Shown here piece by piece: positions 33,488-40,188 of a stretch of DNA of 40,188 nt. Source of the stretch: Alistipes sp. (GTDB taxonomy: Bacteria > Bacteroidota > Bacteroidia > Bacteroidales > Rikenellaceae); the NCBI GenBank assembly GCA_017403125.1, contig JAFQOR010000011.1:1-40188 (forward strand), read 5' to 3'. Made by a program: the position numbers and the translations under genes. The notes under the pieces were generated by a model. That model was not told where the DNA came from. It worked only from the letters and a program-made list of their open reading frames with translations, and searched no databases. Within the stretch, counting starts at the first letter, position 1; the number at the start of each line of letters is the position of its first letter.

Positions 33488-34876
33488 TTAAAACTCGGCG
33501 TTCTTCGGTGTGCGCGGGAAGGGAATCACGTCGCGGATGTTTGTCATGCCCGTAACAAAGAGCAACAATCTTTCGAAGCCGAGACCAAAGCCCGAGTGAG
33601 GTGCCGAACCCCAACGACGTGTGTCGAGATACCACCACAACTCCTTACGGCTCATGCCTAACTCATCGACTCTTGCACAAAGCTTGCCAAAGTCGGCCTC
33701 ACGCTCCGAACCACCGATAATTTCGCCAATCTGCGGGAAGAGAACGTCCATGGCGCGAACCGTCTTGCCGTCATCGTTCTGCTTCATATAGAACGCCTTA
33801 ATCTCCTTGGGATAGTTGATAAGGATAACCGGACGCTTGAAGTGCTCCTCGACCAAGTAGCGCTCGTGCTCGGATTGAAGGTCGCAGCCCCACTCGCAGG
33901 GGAACTCGAACTTCTTGCCCGAAGCCTTCAAAATCTCGATACCCTCGGTGTAGTCCAAGCGTACGAAGTCGTTGTCCAGAACGAACTGCAAGCGCTCCAA
34001 CAACCCCTTGTCCCACATCTTATTCATAAATTCGAGATCCTCGCGGCAGTTCTCCAAGGCGTAGCGGATAAGGTATTTGAGGAACTCCTCTGCCAAGTCC
34101 ATATCGTCCTGCAACTCGTAGAATGCCATCTCGGGCTCAATCATCCAGAACTCGGCAAGGTGACGCGGCGTATTTGAGTTCTCGGCGCGGAATGTAGGAC
34201 CAAATGTGTAAATCTGTCCCAAAGCCAAAGCTCCAAGCTCACCTTCGAGCTGTCCCGATACCGTAAGGCTGCAAGGCTTGCCAAAGAAGTCCTGGGTGTA
34301 GTCTACCGTGCCATCCTCGTTGCGCGGAGGATTCTGCATGTCGAGAGTAGATACGTTGAACATTGCACCTGCACCCTCGCAGTCCGAAGCGGTAATCAGC
34401 GGAGTGTGCAAGTAGTAGAAGCCCTTGTCGTTGAAATACTTGTGAATAGCATATGCCATGGCGTGGCGGATGCGCAACACAGCACCAAAGGTGTTGGTGC
34501 GAGGACGCAGATAGGCGATGTCGCGCAGGAACTCCAACGAGTGACCCTTCTTCTGCAAGGGGTAGCTCTCGGGGTCTGCCGTGCCGTAGATCTCGATGCG
34601 CTCGGCCTGGACCTCGACGCCCTGACCGCTGCCCAACGAGGCTACGAGCTTGCCATCGACGCGCAGACATGCGCCCGTGGTAACGTTCTTCAACTCCGCC
34701 TCGTTGATCTTTGACAAATCAACGACAACCTGAATGTTCGATACGCACGATCCGTCGTTCAATGCAATGAAGGCAACATTCTTATTGCCACGCTTGGTTC
34801 TCACCCAGCCCTTGACGGTAACATCGCGACCGTCACCCTCCATTTGGAGCATCTGGGCTATTCTCGTAAGTTTCAT
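33488..34876 (-). CDS. asnS: Asparagine--tRNA ligase
   Basis: The 462-residue class IIb synthetase charges tRNA-Asn. The N-terminal OB-fold contains [25 protein letters not shown]. Class II motif 2 is [22 protein letters not shown] and motif 3 is [15 protein letters not shown]. The AsnRS rather than AspRS identity is supported by length and by [18 protein letters not shown] TAnnTTTG element (34928-34935, minus) lies 51 bp upstream. Confidence 0.96.
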   Translation of the reverse strand: MKLTRIAQMLQMEGDGRDVTVKGWVRTKRGNKNVAFIALNDGSCVSNIQVVVDLSKINEAELKNVTTGACLRVDGKLVASLGSGQGVEVQAERIEIYGTADPESYPLQKKGHSLEFLRDIAYLRPRTNTFGAVLRIRHAMAYAIHKYFNDKGFYYLHTPLITASDCEGAGAMFNVSTLDMQNPPRNEDGTVDYTQDFFGKPCSLTVSGQLEGELGALALGQIYTFGPTFRAENSNTPRHLAEFWMIEPEMAFYELQDDMDLAEEFLKYLIRYALENCREDLEFMNKMWDKGLLERLQFVLDNDFVRLDYTEGIEILKASGKKFEFPCEWGCDLQSEHERYLVEEHFKRPVILINYPKEIKAFYMKQNDDGKTVRAMDVLFPQIGEIIGGSEREADFGKLCARVDELGMSRKELWWYLDTRRWGSAPHSGFGLGFERLLLFVTGMTNIRDVIPFPRTPKNAEF

Positions 34877-34927
34877 AAGCAGTATATTATTTTATTCGTT
34901 CGTTACGTTAGCATGCATAGTATCGGG

Positions 34928-34935
34928 CAAAATTA
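34928..34935 (-). promoter_or_regulatory. -7 element of asnS
   Basis: The minus strand reads TAATTTTG, fitting TAnnTTTG, with a leader of about 45 nt. It is divergent from the promoter at 34955-34984. A -33 element is not clear. Confidence 0.45.
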
Positions 34936-34954
34936 CTAAAAATTTCGTAAACGA

Positions 34955-34984
34955 TTGCACTCTTACCACTTTTTTGTACCTTTG
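34955..34984 (+). promoter_or_regulatory. Promoter of the GH2-like gene
   Basis: TTG at 34955-34957 and TACCTTTG at 34977-34984 are 19 bp apart, near the expected spacing. The gene starts 22 bp after the -7 element. Confidence 0.6.
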
Positions 34985-35006
34985 CCAATAATATTTTTAG
35001 GTAATT

Positions 35007-36335
35007 ATGTGTAATATACTTCGTCATAGCCTCGTGTTGCTCGGCATAACGCTCCTTGGCGTGGGCGGTGCAGAGGCGCAGTCAGTTGTTCACCGTTCGG
35101 AGTTTATATGCTACGACAGGCGCGAAGATGCCCGTAACGATGAGCGTACAAATATCGATAAATATATAGCGTTGCGTCCCACGCTGCAATTCGAGAGCGA
35201 GGGCATGATACGTGCCGTATATGAGCAGAGCATCGATGTGCCCGCGGCATGGAACGACTACAATGCCTATATGCATGTCGAGAACGTAGGTGCAGATTTT
35301 GTGGTATTCATCAATGGTGTGCAGATTACCGAGCCGTATGACGAGTTTACGCCCATCGACATCTTCATCTCTCCCTATCTGGACCAGGGCGAAAATGTTG
35401 TGGCGGTAGCCGTTGTCGATGAGCCCTACATGACGCTACTGGACGAGGGCTTGGAGCAGCCTCGACGAGAGCAGTTCGAGAATTGCTACATCTTTGCGCA
35501 GCGACGTCTTGCCGTCTATGACTTCAACGTGCGTATGTTGCCCGACTCGCTTGACCGCTTTGCGCAGTTGAGGCTCGATGTTGTTGTCGATAACTCGTTC
35601 TCGACGCCCGAGACTATCGAGGTGGGCTACGATATCTACTCCCCCGAGGGCAAGCTTATGGAGTATAGCGTCAATGGTCTTGCCATGGAGGGTTTTACGC
35701 GCGATACGTTGCGCTTTACACCATACATATATCACTCGAACCCAAATCGTTGGTCGGCGGCAAATCCCAAGCTATACGACCTTATGCTCTATATCAAACG
35801 AAGCGGCATCCCATGGGAGTATATCCCGTTGAAGGTGGGCTTTGCCGAGTATGGCTACAACGACAAGGGTGAGATTACGCTCTTTGGTGAGCCACTGAAT
35901 ATCGTGGCAAAGAGCTATAATGCCGCAGTGGACAAGAAGAGTACCGAGAGCGAAATCCGTGCTCTCAAAAAGCAGGGCATAAATACGCTACGCCCCGACT
36001 ATCCGCAACCCAAATGGTTCTACGACCTATGCGATAGGGTGGGTATGTATGTCATCGATTGTGCCGCTATATCCTCGCCTTCGACCGCCCTCGATCGTTC
36101 GGTGGAGGGGTCGCCGGCAAATGCTCCGGAGTTGCTTGATACCTATCTTGCGCGTGTCGAGGCAATGTATTGGCGTGCGCAGAATCATGTCTGCATCATA
36201 GCCTTTGCCTTGGCTGGCGACGAGTCGGGAAATGGCTACAACCTCTACAAGGCCTACGAGTTATTGAAGTCGTTTGGCGATGCGCGCGCAATAATATACT
36301 ATGGTGCGCAGGGCGAATGGAATAGTGACCTTTAA
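35007..36335 (+). CDS. Truncated GH2-like (beta-galactosidase-related) secreted protein
   Basis: The 442-residue protein has a signal peptide ending around residue 25 (GVGGAEA). Residues about 40-190 are the GH2 N-terminal jelly roll (VPAAWNDYNAYMHVENVGADFVVFINGVQI). Residues about 175-285 are the immunoglobulin-like GH2 domain. Then a partial TIM barrel follows: GEPLNIVAKSYN, GINTLRPDYPQPKWFYDLCDRVGMYVID and a stretch parallel to the acid/base motif (NHVCIIAFALAGDESGNGYN; usual form WSLGNESG, so the acid/base Glu is kept and its preceding Asn is Asp). The protein stops about 30 residues later, so the strand carrying the catalytic nucleophile is missing. It is probably not an active hydrolase; binding or structural use is possible. 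Frame and codon use are regular, so it is not an obvious fresh pseudogene. Confidence 0.78.
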   Translation: MCNILRHSLVLLGITLLGVGGAEAQSVVHRSEFICYDRREDARNDERTNIDKYIALRPTLQFESEGMIRAVYEQSIDVPAAWNDYNAYMHVENVGADFVVFINGVQITEPYDEFTPIDIFISPYLDQGENVVAVAVVDEPYMTLLDEGLEQPRREQFENCYIFAQRRLAVYDFNVRMLPDSLDRFAQLRLDVVVDNSFSTPETIEVGYDIYSPEGKLMEYSVNGLAMEGFTRDTLRFTPYIYHSNPNRWSAANPKLYDLMLYIKRSGIPWEYIPLKVGFAEYGYNDKGEITLFGEPLNIVAKSYNAAVDKKSTESEIRALKKQGINTLRPDYPQPKWFYDLCDRVGMYVIDCAAISSPSTALDRSVEGSPANAPELLDTYLARVEAMYWRAQNHVCIIAFALAGDESGNGYNLYKAYELLKSFGDARAIIYYGAQGEWNSDL

Positions 36336-36353
36336 CGATGGAGGAGTGCGGAG

Positions 36354-36827
36354 ATGAACGTCGAGCTGATTGTTGTGGGAAAGACCGATATGAAGGAGGT
36401 TGAGGCGTTGGTTGCGATGTATAGCAAGCGCCTGAACCACTATGTGCGTTTTGCTATTACGACCATAGCCGATATTCGCAACACCAAGAAGTTGTCGGAG
36501 GCAGAGCAGCGCCGCTTGGAGGGCGAGGCGATACTTCGTCTTATAAACGAGTCGGACCATGTTATGCTCCTCGACGAGCATGGCGTCGAGTTGCGCTCTA
36601 TCGAGTTTGCGGATATGATGCAACGCCGCATGTCGGCGGGAACACGCCGCTTGGTATTTGTCATAGGCGGCCCCTATGGCTTCTCGGAGGCGGTCTATGG
36701 CAGAGCAAACAGCAAGCTTTCACTCTCGAAGATGACCTTCTCGCACCAGATCGTAAGGGCAATATTTGCAGAACAGCTCTATCGAGCCTTTACAATCCTG
36801 AAAAACGAACCATACCACCACGAGTAG
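36354..36827 (+). CDS. rlmH: 23S rRNA (pseudouridine1915-N3)-methyltransferase
   Basis: The 157-residue SPOUT-class enzyme methylates pseudouridine 1915 in helix 69 of 23S rRNA. It shows the knot sequence FVIGGPYGFSEAVY (about 101-114) and the C-terminal MTFSHQIVRAIFAEQLYRAFTILKNEPYHHE, both close to the family. Length is normal. It begins 18 bp after the GH2-like gene and likely shares its transcript. Confidence 0.95.
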   Translation: MNVELIVVGKTDMKEVEALVAMYSKRLNHYVRFAITTIADIRNTKKLSEAEQRRLEGEAILRLINESDHVMLLDEHGVELRSIEFADMMQRRMSAGTRRLVFVIGGPYGFSEAVYGRANSKLSLSKMTFSHQIVRAIFAEQLYRAFTILKNEPYHHE

Positions 36828-36858
36828 TTACGGGTGGGCGCATAAGTGTAGTAAACCT

Positions 36859-36888
36859 CTCCCGAATGGCGGTGTTGGGAGCTGTTTT
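36859..36888 (+). terminator. Possible weak terminator after rlmH
   Basis: CTCCC (36859-36863) plus AA can pair with TTGGGAG (36875-36881) around an 8-nt loop with a bulged G, then CTGTTTT follows. It is short and is offered only as a candidate. Confidence 0.3.
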
Positions 36889-36953
36889 GGCTTCGACATC
36901 TGTTTCGTCGCCATCTTTTGTCTTTACTTTTTTTCTTTCCCCCAATTTTTTTG

Positions 36954-36961
36954 TAACTTTG
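36954..36961 (+). promoter_or_regulatory. -7 element of lysS
   Basis: TAACTTTG lies 38 bp before the lysS start. Upstream is T-rich; no exact TTTG stands at the normal spacing. Confidence 0.45.
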
Positions 36962-36999
36962 CCCCAAATTTGATTTAACCGAAAAACATATATATAGCT

Positions 37000-38730
37000 A
37001 TGATTGAACTCAGTGAACAAGAACAGTTGCGCAGACAGTCGCTTGCTGCGCTTCGCGAGCTTGGTATCAATCCCTATCCGGCAGCGCGCTTCGAGGTGAA
37101 TGCTACGGCAAAGGAGATTGCCCAGAACTACGACGCCGAGAAGGGCAACTATGCGGAGGTATCTATCGCAGGTCGCATCATGAGCCGTCGTATCATGGGC
37201 TCGGCATCATTCTTCGAGTTGCAGGACTCTACGGGACGTATTCAGGTCTATATTCGTCGTGACGACATCTGCCCCGAGGGCGATCCCACGCTCTACAATA
37301 CGGTATTTAAGAAGTTGCTCGATATTGGCGATTTCATTGGTGTTGAGGGTTTTGCATTTCTCACCAATACCGGCGAGTTGTCGGTACACTGTAAGCGCTT
37401 CACCGTTCTTTCGAAGTCGGTGCGCCCGCTGCCCGTCGTTAAGCAGAAGGATGGTCAGACCTTCGATGCACTGACCGACCCCGAGGTGCGCTATCGACAG
37501 CGCTATCTCGACCTTGTGGTTAATCCCCACGTCAAGGAGACCTTTGTAAAGCGCGCCAAGATTGTGCAGACCATGCGCGACTTCTTCAACGAGAGGGGTT
37601 ATTTGGAGGTTGAGACACCTATTCTTCAACCCATCCCCGGAGGTGCTGCTGCGCGCCCCTTTATCACGCACCACAATGCGCTGGATATCGACTTCTATAT
37701 GCGAATAGCCACCGAGCTCTATCTCAAACGTCTTATTGTCGGAGGTTTTGACGGTGTATATGAGTTTGGCAAGAACTTCCGCAACGAGGGTATGGACCGC
37801 ACGCACAATCCGGAGTTTACGTGTATGGAGATTTATGTCGCCTACAAGGATTATATCTGGATGCAGGAGTTCACCGAGCAGATGTTGGAGCGCGTGGCGT
37901 TGGCGGTTAATGGCACTACCGATGTCGTTCTTGATGGCCACACCATATCGTTCAAGGCGCCGTTCAAGCGCGTGACTATGACCGATGCCATTCGCGAGAA
38001 GACGGGTTACGACATTACGGGACAGAGCGAGGAGCAGCTGCGCGAGGCTTGCAAGCGCCTGAATGTCGAGATTGATGATACGATGGGCAAGGGTAAGCTT
38101 ATCGATGCTATCTTTGGCCAGTATTGCGAGGAGCACCTCGTTCAGCCCACCTTTGTTACGGATTATCCTATCGAGATGTCGCCTCTGTGCAAGCGTCACC
38201 GCGACAACGAGGAGCTCACCGAGCGCTTCGAGCTCTTTGTCAATGGTAAGGAGCTCTGCAATGCCTACTCCGAGCTTAACGACCCCATCGACCAGTTGGA
38301 GCGCTTCCAGGAGCAGATGCGCCTTTCGGAGAAGGGCGACGACGAGGCTATGACCATCAATATGGACTTCGTGCGCGCCTTGGAGTATGGCATGCCCTCA
38401 TGCTCGGGTATGGGTATTGGTATCGACCGCCTCACGATGTTCATGACGGGCGAGACCTCGATTCAGGATGTACTCTTCTTCCCCACGATGCGTCCCGAGA
38501 AGAAGGTCGTGGCAGATGCCGAGGAGGTATATACCGAGGCAGGCATTCCTCAGGAGTGGGTCGCAGTTGTGCAGAAGATGGGTTATATCACCCTCGAAGC
38601 CTTCAAAAATACGGCTACAACGGGTGGCATGAAGCTCTTCAATGACCTCTGTGGCTTCAACAAGAAGAACAAGCTTGGTCTTGCAACAGCCGAGATTAAG
38701 GCATGGATCGAGGCACAGAAGGAGGCATAG
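37000..38730 (+). CDS. lysS: Lysine--tRNA ligase (class II)
   Basis: The 576-residue enzyme charges tRNA-Lys. It has an N-terminal OB-fold ([20 protein letters not shown], about 50-69), class II motif 2 [20 protein letters not shown] and motif 3 [16 protein letters not shown]. The core matches bacterial LysS (about 500 residues). The last 70 or so residues ([20 protein letters not shown] onward, ending EAQKEA) form an extra helical tail found in Bacteroidota LysRS from memory. tpiA follows 30 bp downstream. Confidence 0.96.
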   Translation: MIELSEQEQLRRQSLAALRELGINPYPAARFEVNATAKEIAQNYDAEKGNYAEVSIAGRIMSRRIMGSASFFELQDSTGRIQVYIRRDDICPEGDPTLYNTVFKKLLDIGDFIGVEGFAFLTNTGELSVHCKRFTVLSKSVRPLPVVKQKDGQTFDALTDPEVRYRQRYLDLVVNPHVKETFVKRAKIVQTMRDFFNERGYLEVETPILQPIPGGAAARPFITHHNALDIDFYMRIATELYLKRLIVGGFDGVYEFGKNFRNEGMDRTHNPEFTCMEIYVAYKDYIWMQEFTEQMLERVALAVNGTTDVVLDGHTISFKAPFKRVTMTDAIREKTGYDITGQSEEQLREACKRLNVEIDDTMGKGKLIDAIFGQYCEEHLVQPTFVTDYPIEMSPLCKRHRDNEELTERFELFVNGKELCNAYSELNDPIDQLERFQEQMRLSEKGDDEAMTINMDFVRALEYGMPSCSGMGIGIDRLTMFMTGETSIQDVLFFPTMRPEKKVVADAEEVYTEAGIPQEWVAVVQKMGYITLEAFKNTATTGGMKLFNDLCGFNKKNKLGLATAEIKAWIEAQKEA

Positions 38731-38760
38731 TTTAGGAACATTTTAATGATTTAAGATATT

Positions 38761-39513
38761 ATGAGAAGAAAGATTGTAGCAGGCAACTGGAAGATGAATA
38801 CGCTTCCTGCCGAGGGTATCGAGCTCGCATGTGGCGTGGCTAAGGGCAAGGGCGAGGTTTGCGACTGTGTAAACCTTATCGTGTGTCCCCCCTTCACGCA
38901 TCTGTATAGCGTCATAGATCGACTCCGAGATACGGATATTGCTGTTGGTGCGCAGGATTGTGCTACCGAGGTTAAGGGCGCTTACACCGGCGAGGTGTCG
39001 GCACAGATGCTTGCTGCCCTTGGCTGCGAGTATGTGATTCTTGGTCACTCGGAGCGTCGTCAGTACTATGGCGAGACTTCCGAGACACTCAATAAGAAGA
39101 TGGCTCGTGCCTACGAGAGTCACCTCACCCCCATCTATTGCGTTGGCGAGAATCTCGAAGAGAGAGAGTCTAACCGTCATTTCGAGGTTGTCAAGGCGCA
39201 GATCGAGGAGGTGGTGTTCAACCTCACCGACTTGCAGTTTAGCAAACTCGTTATCGCCTACGAGCCCGTCTGGGCTATCGGCACGGGTAAGACAGCTACG
39301 GCAGAGCAGGCACAGGAGATTCACGCCTACATACGTGAGGTGTTGCGTTCGAAGTTTGGCGCTGCTGCCGAGCAGTGTCCCATCCTCTATGGTGGCTCAT
39401 GCAAGCCCTCTAATGCTGCCGAGATATTCTCGCAGGAGGATGTCGATGGTGGTCTTATCGGCGGTGCTGCGCTCAAAGCGGAGGATTTTATTGCGATAGG
39501 TAAGGCGTTCTAA
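38761..39513 (+). CDS. tpiA: Triosephosphate isomerase
   Basis: The 250-residue TIM-barrel enzyme interconverts dihydroxyacetone phosphate and glyceraldehyde 3-phosphate in glycolysis. Motifs are GNWKMN (Lys13 binds phosphate), GHSERRQYYGE (catalytic His) and AYEPVWAIGTGKTAT (catalytic Glu), with the phosphate loop GGLIGGAAL at the end. It sits 30 bp after lysS. Confidence 0.97.
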   Translation: MRRKIVAGNWKMNTLPAEGIELACGVAKGKGEVCDCVNLIVCPPFTHLYSVIDRLRDTDIAVGAQDCATEVKGAYTGEVSAQMLAALGCEYVILGHSERRQYYGETSETLNKKMARAYESHLTPIYCVGENLEERESNRHFEVVKAQIEEVVFNLTDLQFSKLVIAYEPVWAIGTGKTATAEQAQEIHAYIREVLRSKFGAAAEQCPILYGGSCKPSNAAEIFSQEDVDGGLIGGAALKAEDFIAIGKAF

Positions 39514-39532
39514 ATCTTCTACGAACGATTAT

Positions 39533-39800
39533 AAAGGCGAATTGCTGCGTTACGCTCGTTTGCAAAATGCTCACATACGCAAAAGTATGCTGCGCTTTTG
39601 CAAACTTCGCAAGCCTTGCATTTCATTCTTTATAATCGTTCGTTGGCTTTCGCACAAAGGCGAATTGCTGCGTTACGCTTGTTTTCGAAATCCTCATTTA
39701 CGCCAAGTAAACTGCGGTTTCTCAAACTTCGCAAGCCTTGCACTTCATTCTTTATAATCGTTCGTTGGCTTTCGCACAAAGGCGAATTGCTGCGTTACGC
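39533..39800 (+). repeat. Tandem repeat, about 122-123 bp, two and a fifth units, with internal hairpins
   Basis: Units start at 39533, 39656 and 39778 (the last is cut short near 39800). Each begins AAAGGCGAATTGCTGCGTTACGC and has a conserved end running AAACTTCGCAAGCCTTGCA to TATAATCGTTCGTTGGC. Between lies a variable core. In unit 1 the core folds as GTTTGCAAAA against TTTTGCAAAC; in unit 2 the equivalent arms are GTTTTCGAAA against GTTTCTCAAAC, so the pairing is kept with different bases. The 13-base end TATAATCGTTCGT also occurs inverted just before unit 1 (39521-39533). No open frame here is convincing. Confidence 0.85.
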
Positions 39801-39828
39801 ATCTTATTTATAGATCTTAATGAGTATA

Positions 39829-39889
39829 GGGAGATTAGGGAATTTAGTGAAAAAACTCACTGTCCCTAACCTCCCTAACTTCTTTTTTT
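39829..39889 (+). terminator. Strong terminator after the tandem repeat
   Basis: GGGAG, ATTAGGGA and AGTGA on the left (39829-39850) pair with TCACT, TCCCTAA and CTCCC on the right (39857-39875), a long stem with small internal loops, and seven T follow at 39883-39889. Confidence 0.85.
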
Positions 39890-39950
39890 AATCTCTTTAA
39901 CCTCATTAAATCCCCACACTCTCTAATATCCCTCCCCCTCCGGCATTGTG

Positions 39951-40129
39951 CGGGTATTATTTTTAATACCCGTGCAGTTGCGGGGTGCGCATGTTGCAGT
40001 GTGGTGTAAAGATGCGTGGTAAGCATGCTTTCGTTGTGGGTTTACTTTTTTCTACCCGCATCGGAGTGGGTGTTTGTGGCGTGGGAAGTGGCGTCTTCCC
40101 CTTTTCGCGGGTAGATTTTTTTCTACCCG
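39951..40129 (+). repeat. Three related CGGGTA palindromes with T-rich loops
   Basis: CGGGTATTA/TAATACCCG (39951-39959 with 39964-39972), a degenerate GGGTTTA against CTACCC (40038-40044 with 40052-40057) and CGGGTAGA/TCTACCCG (40108-40115 with 40122-40129) share CGGGT arms around a run of T. The 300 bases from 39890 to the window end hold no gene; they contain only these palindromes. They could be stem-loops of a dispersed repeat, or terminators of an unseen neighbour. Confidence 0.6.
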
Positions 40130-40188
40130 TGTCATGGGTGGGGTAGTGGCGCTTGGTGAGGACATGATTAAGGAATTTAGAGAGGTTA

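Noticed and set aside
37207-38199. Minus-strand open frame of 330 codons
   Set aside because: It lies inside lysS, which has full class II motifs. It has no recognisable feature.
39533-39800. CRISPR array
   Set aside because: The unit is about 122 bp with long conserved ends and only two full copies; there are no short repeats with unique spacers and no cas gene.
39542-39813. Two short plus-strand frames with repeated protein segments
   Set aside because: They lie on the tandem DNA repeat; both contain the same repeated residues in different frames, as expected from a repeat rather than a gene.

Overview
The window looks like a chromosome segment from a member of the Bacteroidota, most likely a gut Bacteroidales of the Alistipes/Rikenellaceae type. 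The order-level guess is an inference. It rests on recurring TAnnTTTG promoter elements instead of sigma-70 boxes, lack of strong Shine-Dalgarno sequences, Bacteroidota-specific families (GldH, the RicT/PSP1 protein, Omp28-like lipoproteins, a large surface GH13 lipoprotein), and moderately high GC in the core genes. No rRNA, tRNA, CRISPR array, transposase or integrase was seen.

Layout. 1-3200: a small lipoprotein whose promoter spacer holds a G10 run, then a minus-strand pair of outer-membrane porin and YeiH-type anion exporter. 3400-7100: a GH13 amylase-like lipoprotein with a strong terminator, then an EamA-type transporter. 7100-11900: an AT-rich accessory block. It begins with a probable structured RNA (a 151-nt rod at 7302-7452) followed by four same-strand genes: a four-TM membrane protein with a large periplasmic domain, a GTPase-like P-loop protein, and two membrane-tethered proteins that appear to share an N-terminal domain. 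This four-gene system is the best candidate for something undescribed.

11900-24700: a long minus-strand stretch of housekeeping genes in two main clusters. One is uvrD/pcrA, a GT2 glycosyltransferase, nth and an S41 peptidase, nearly overlapping. The other is ricT, gldH, trmB, rlmD, dapD and a long-chain acyl-CoA synthetase. 24700-26850: a secreted GH20 hexosaminidase, divergent from uvrD. 26950-31680: a minus-strand operon of a TlpA-like thioredoxin, a predicted outer-membrane barrel and two Omp28-like CXXC lipoproteins, which reads as an envelope thiol-redox unit. 31977-34876: rpoN and asnS on the minus strand. 35007-39513: on the plus strand, a truncated GH2-like protein, rlmH, lysS and tpiA.

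39514-40188 has no gene. It holds a tandem repeat of about 122 bp whose units each contain a hairpin with diverged but still pairing arms, then a strong terminator and three related CGGGTA-type palindromes. Start codons were revised where the longest open frame began with TTG or lacked a signal peptide.
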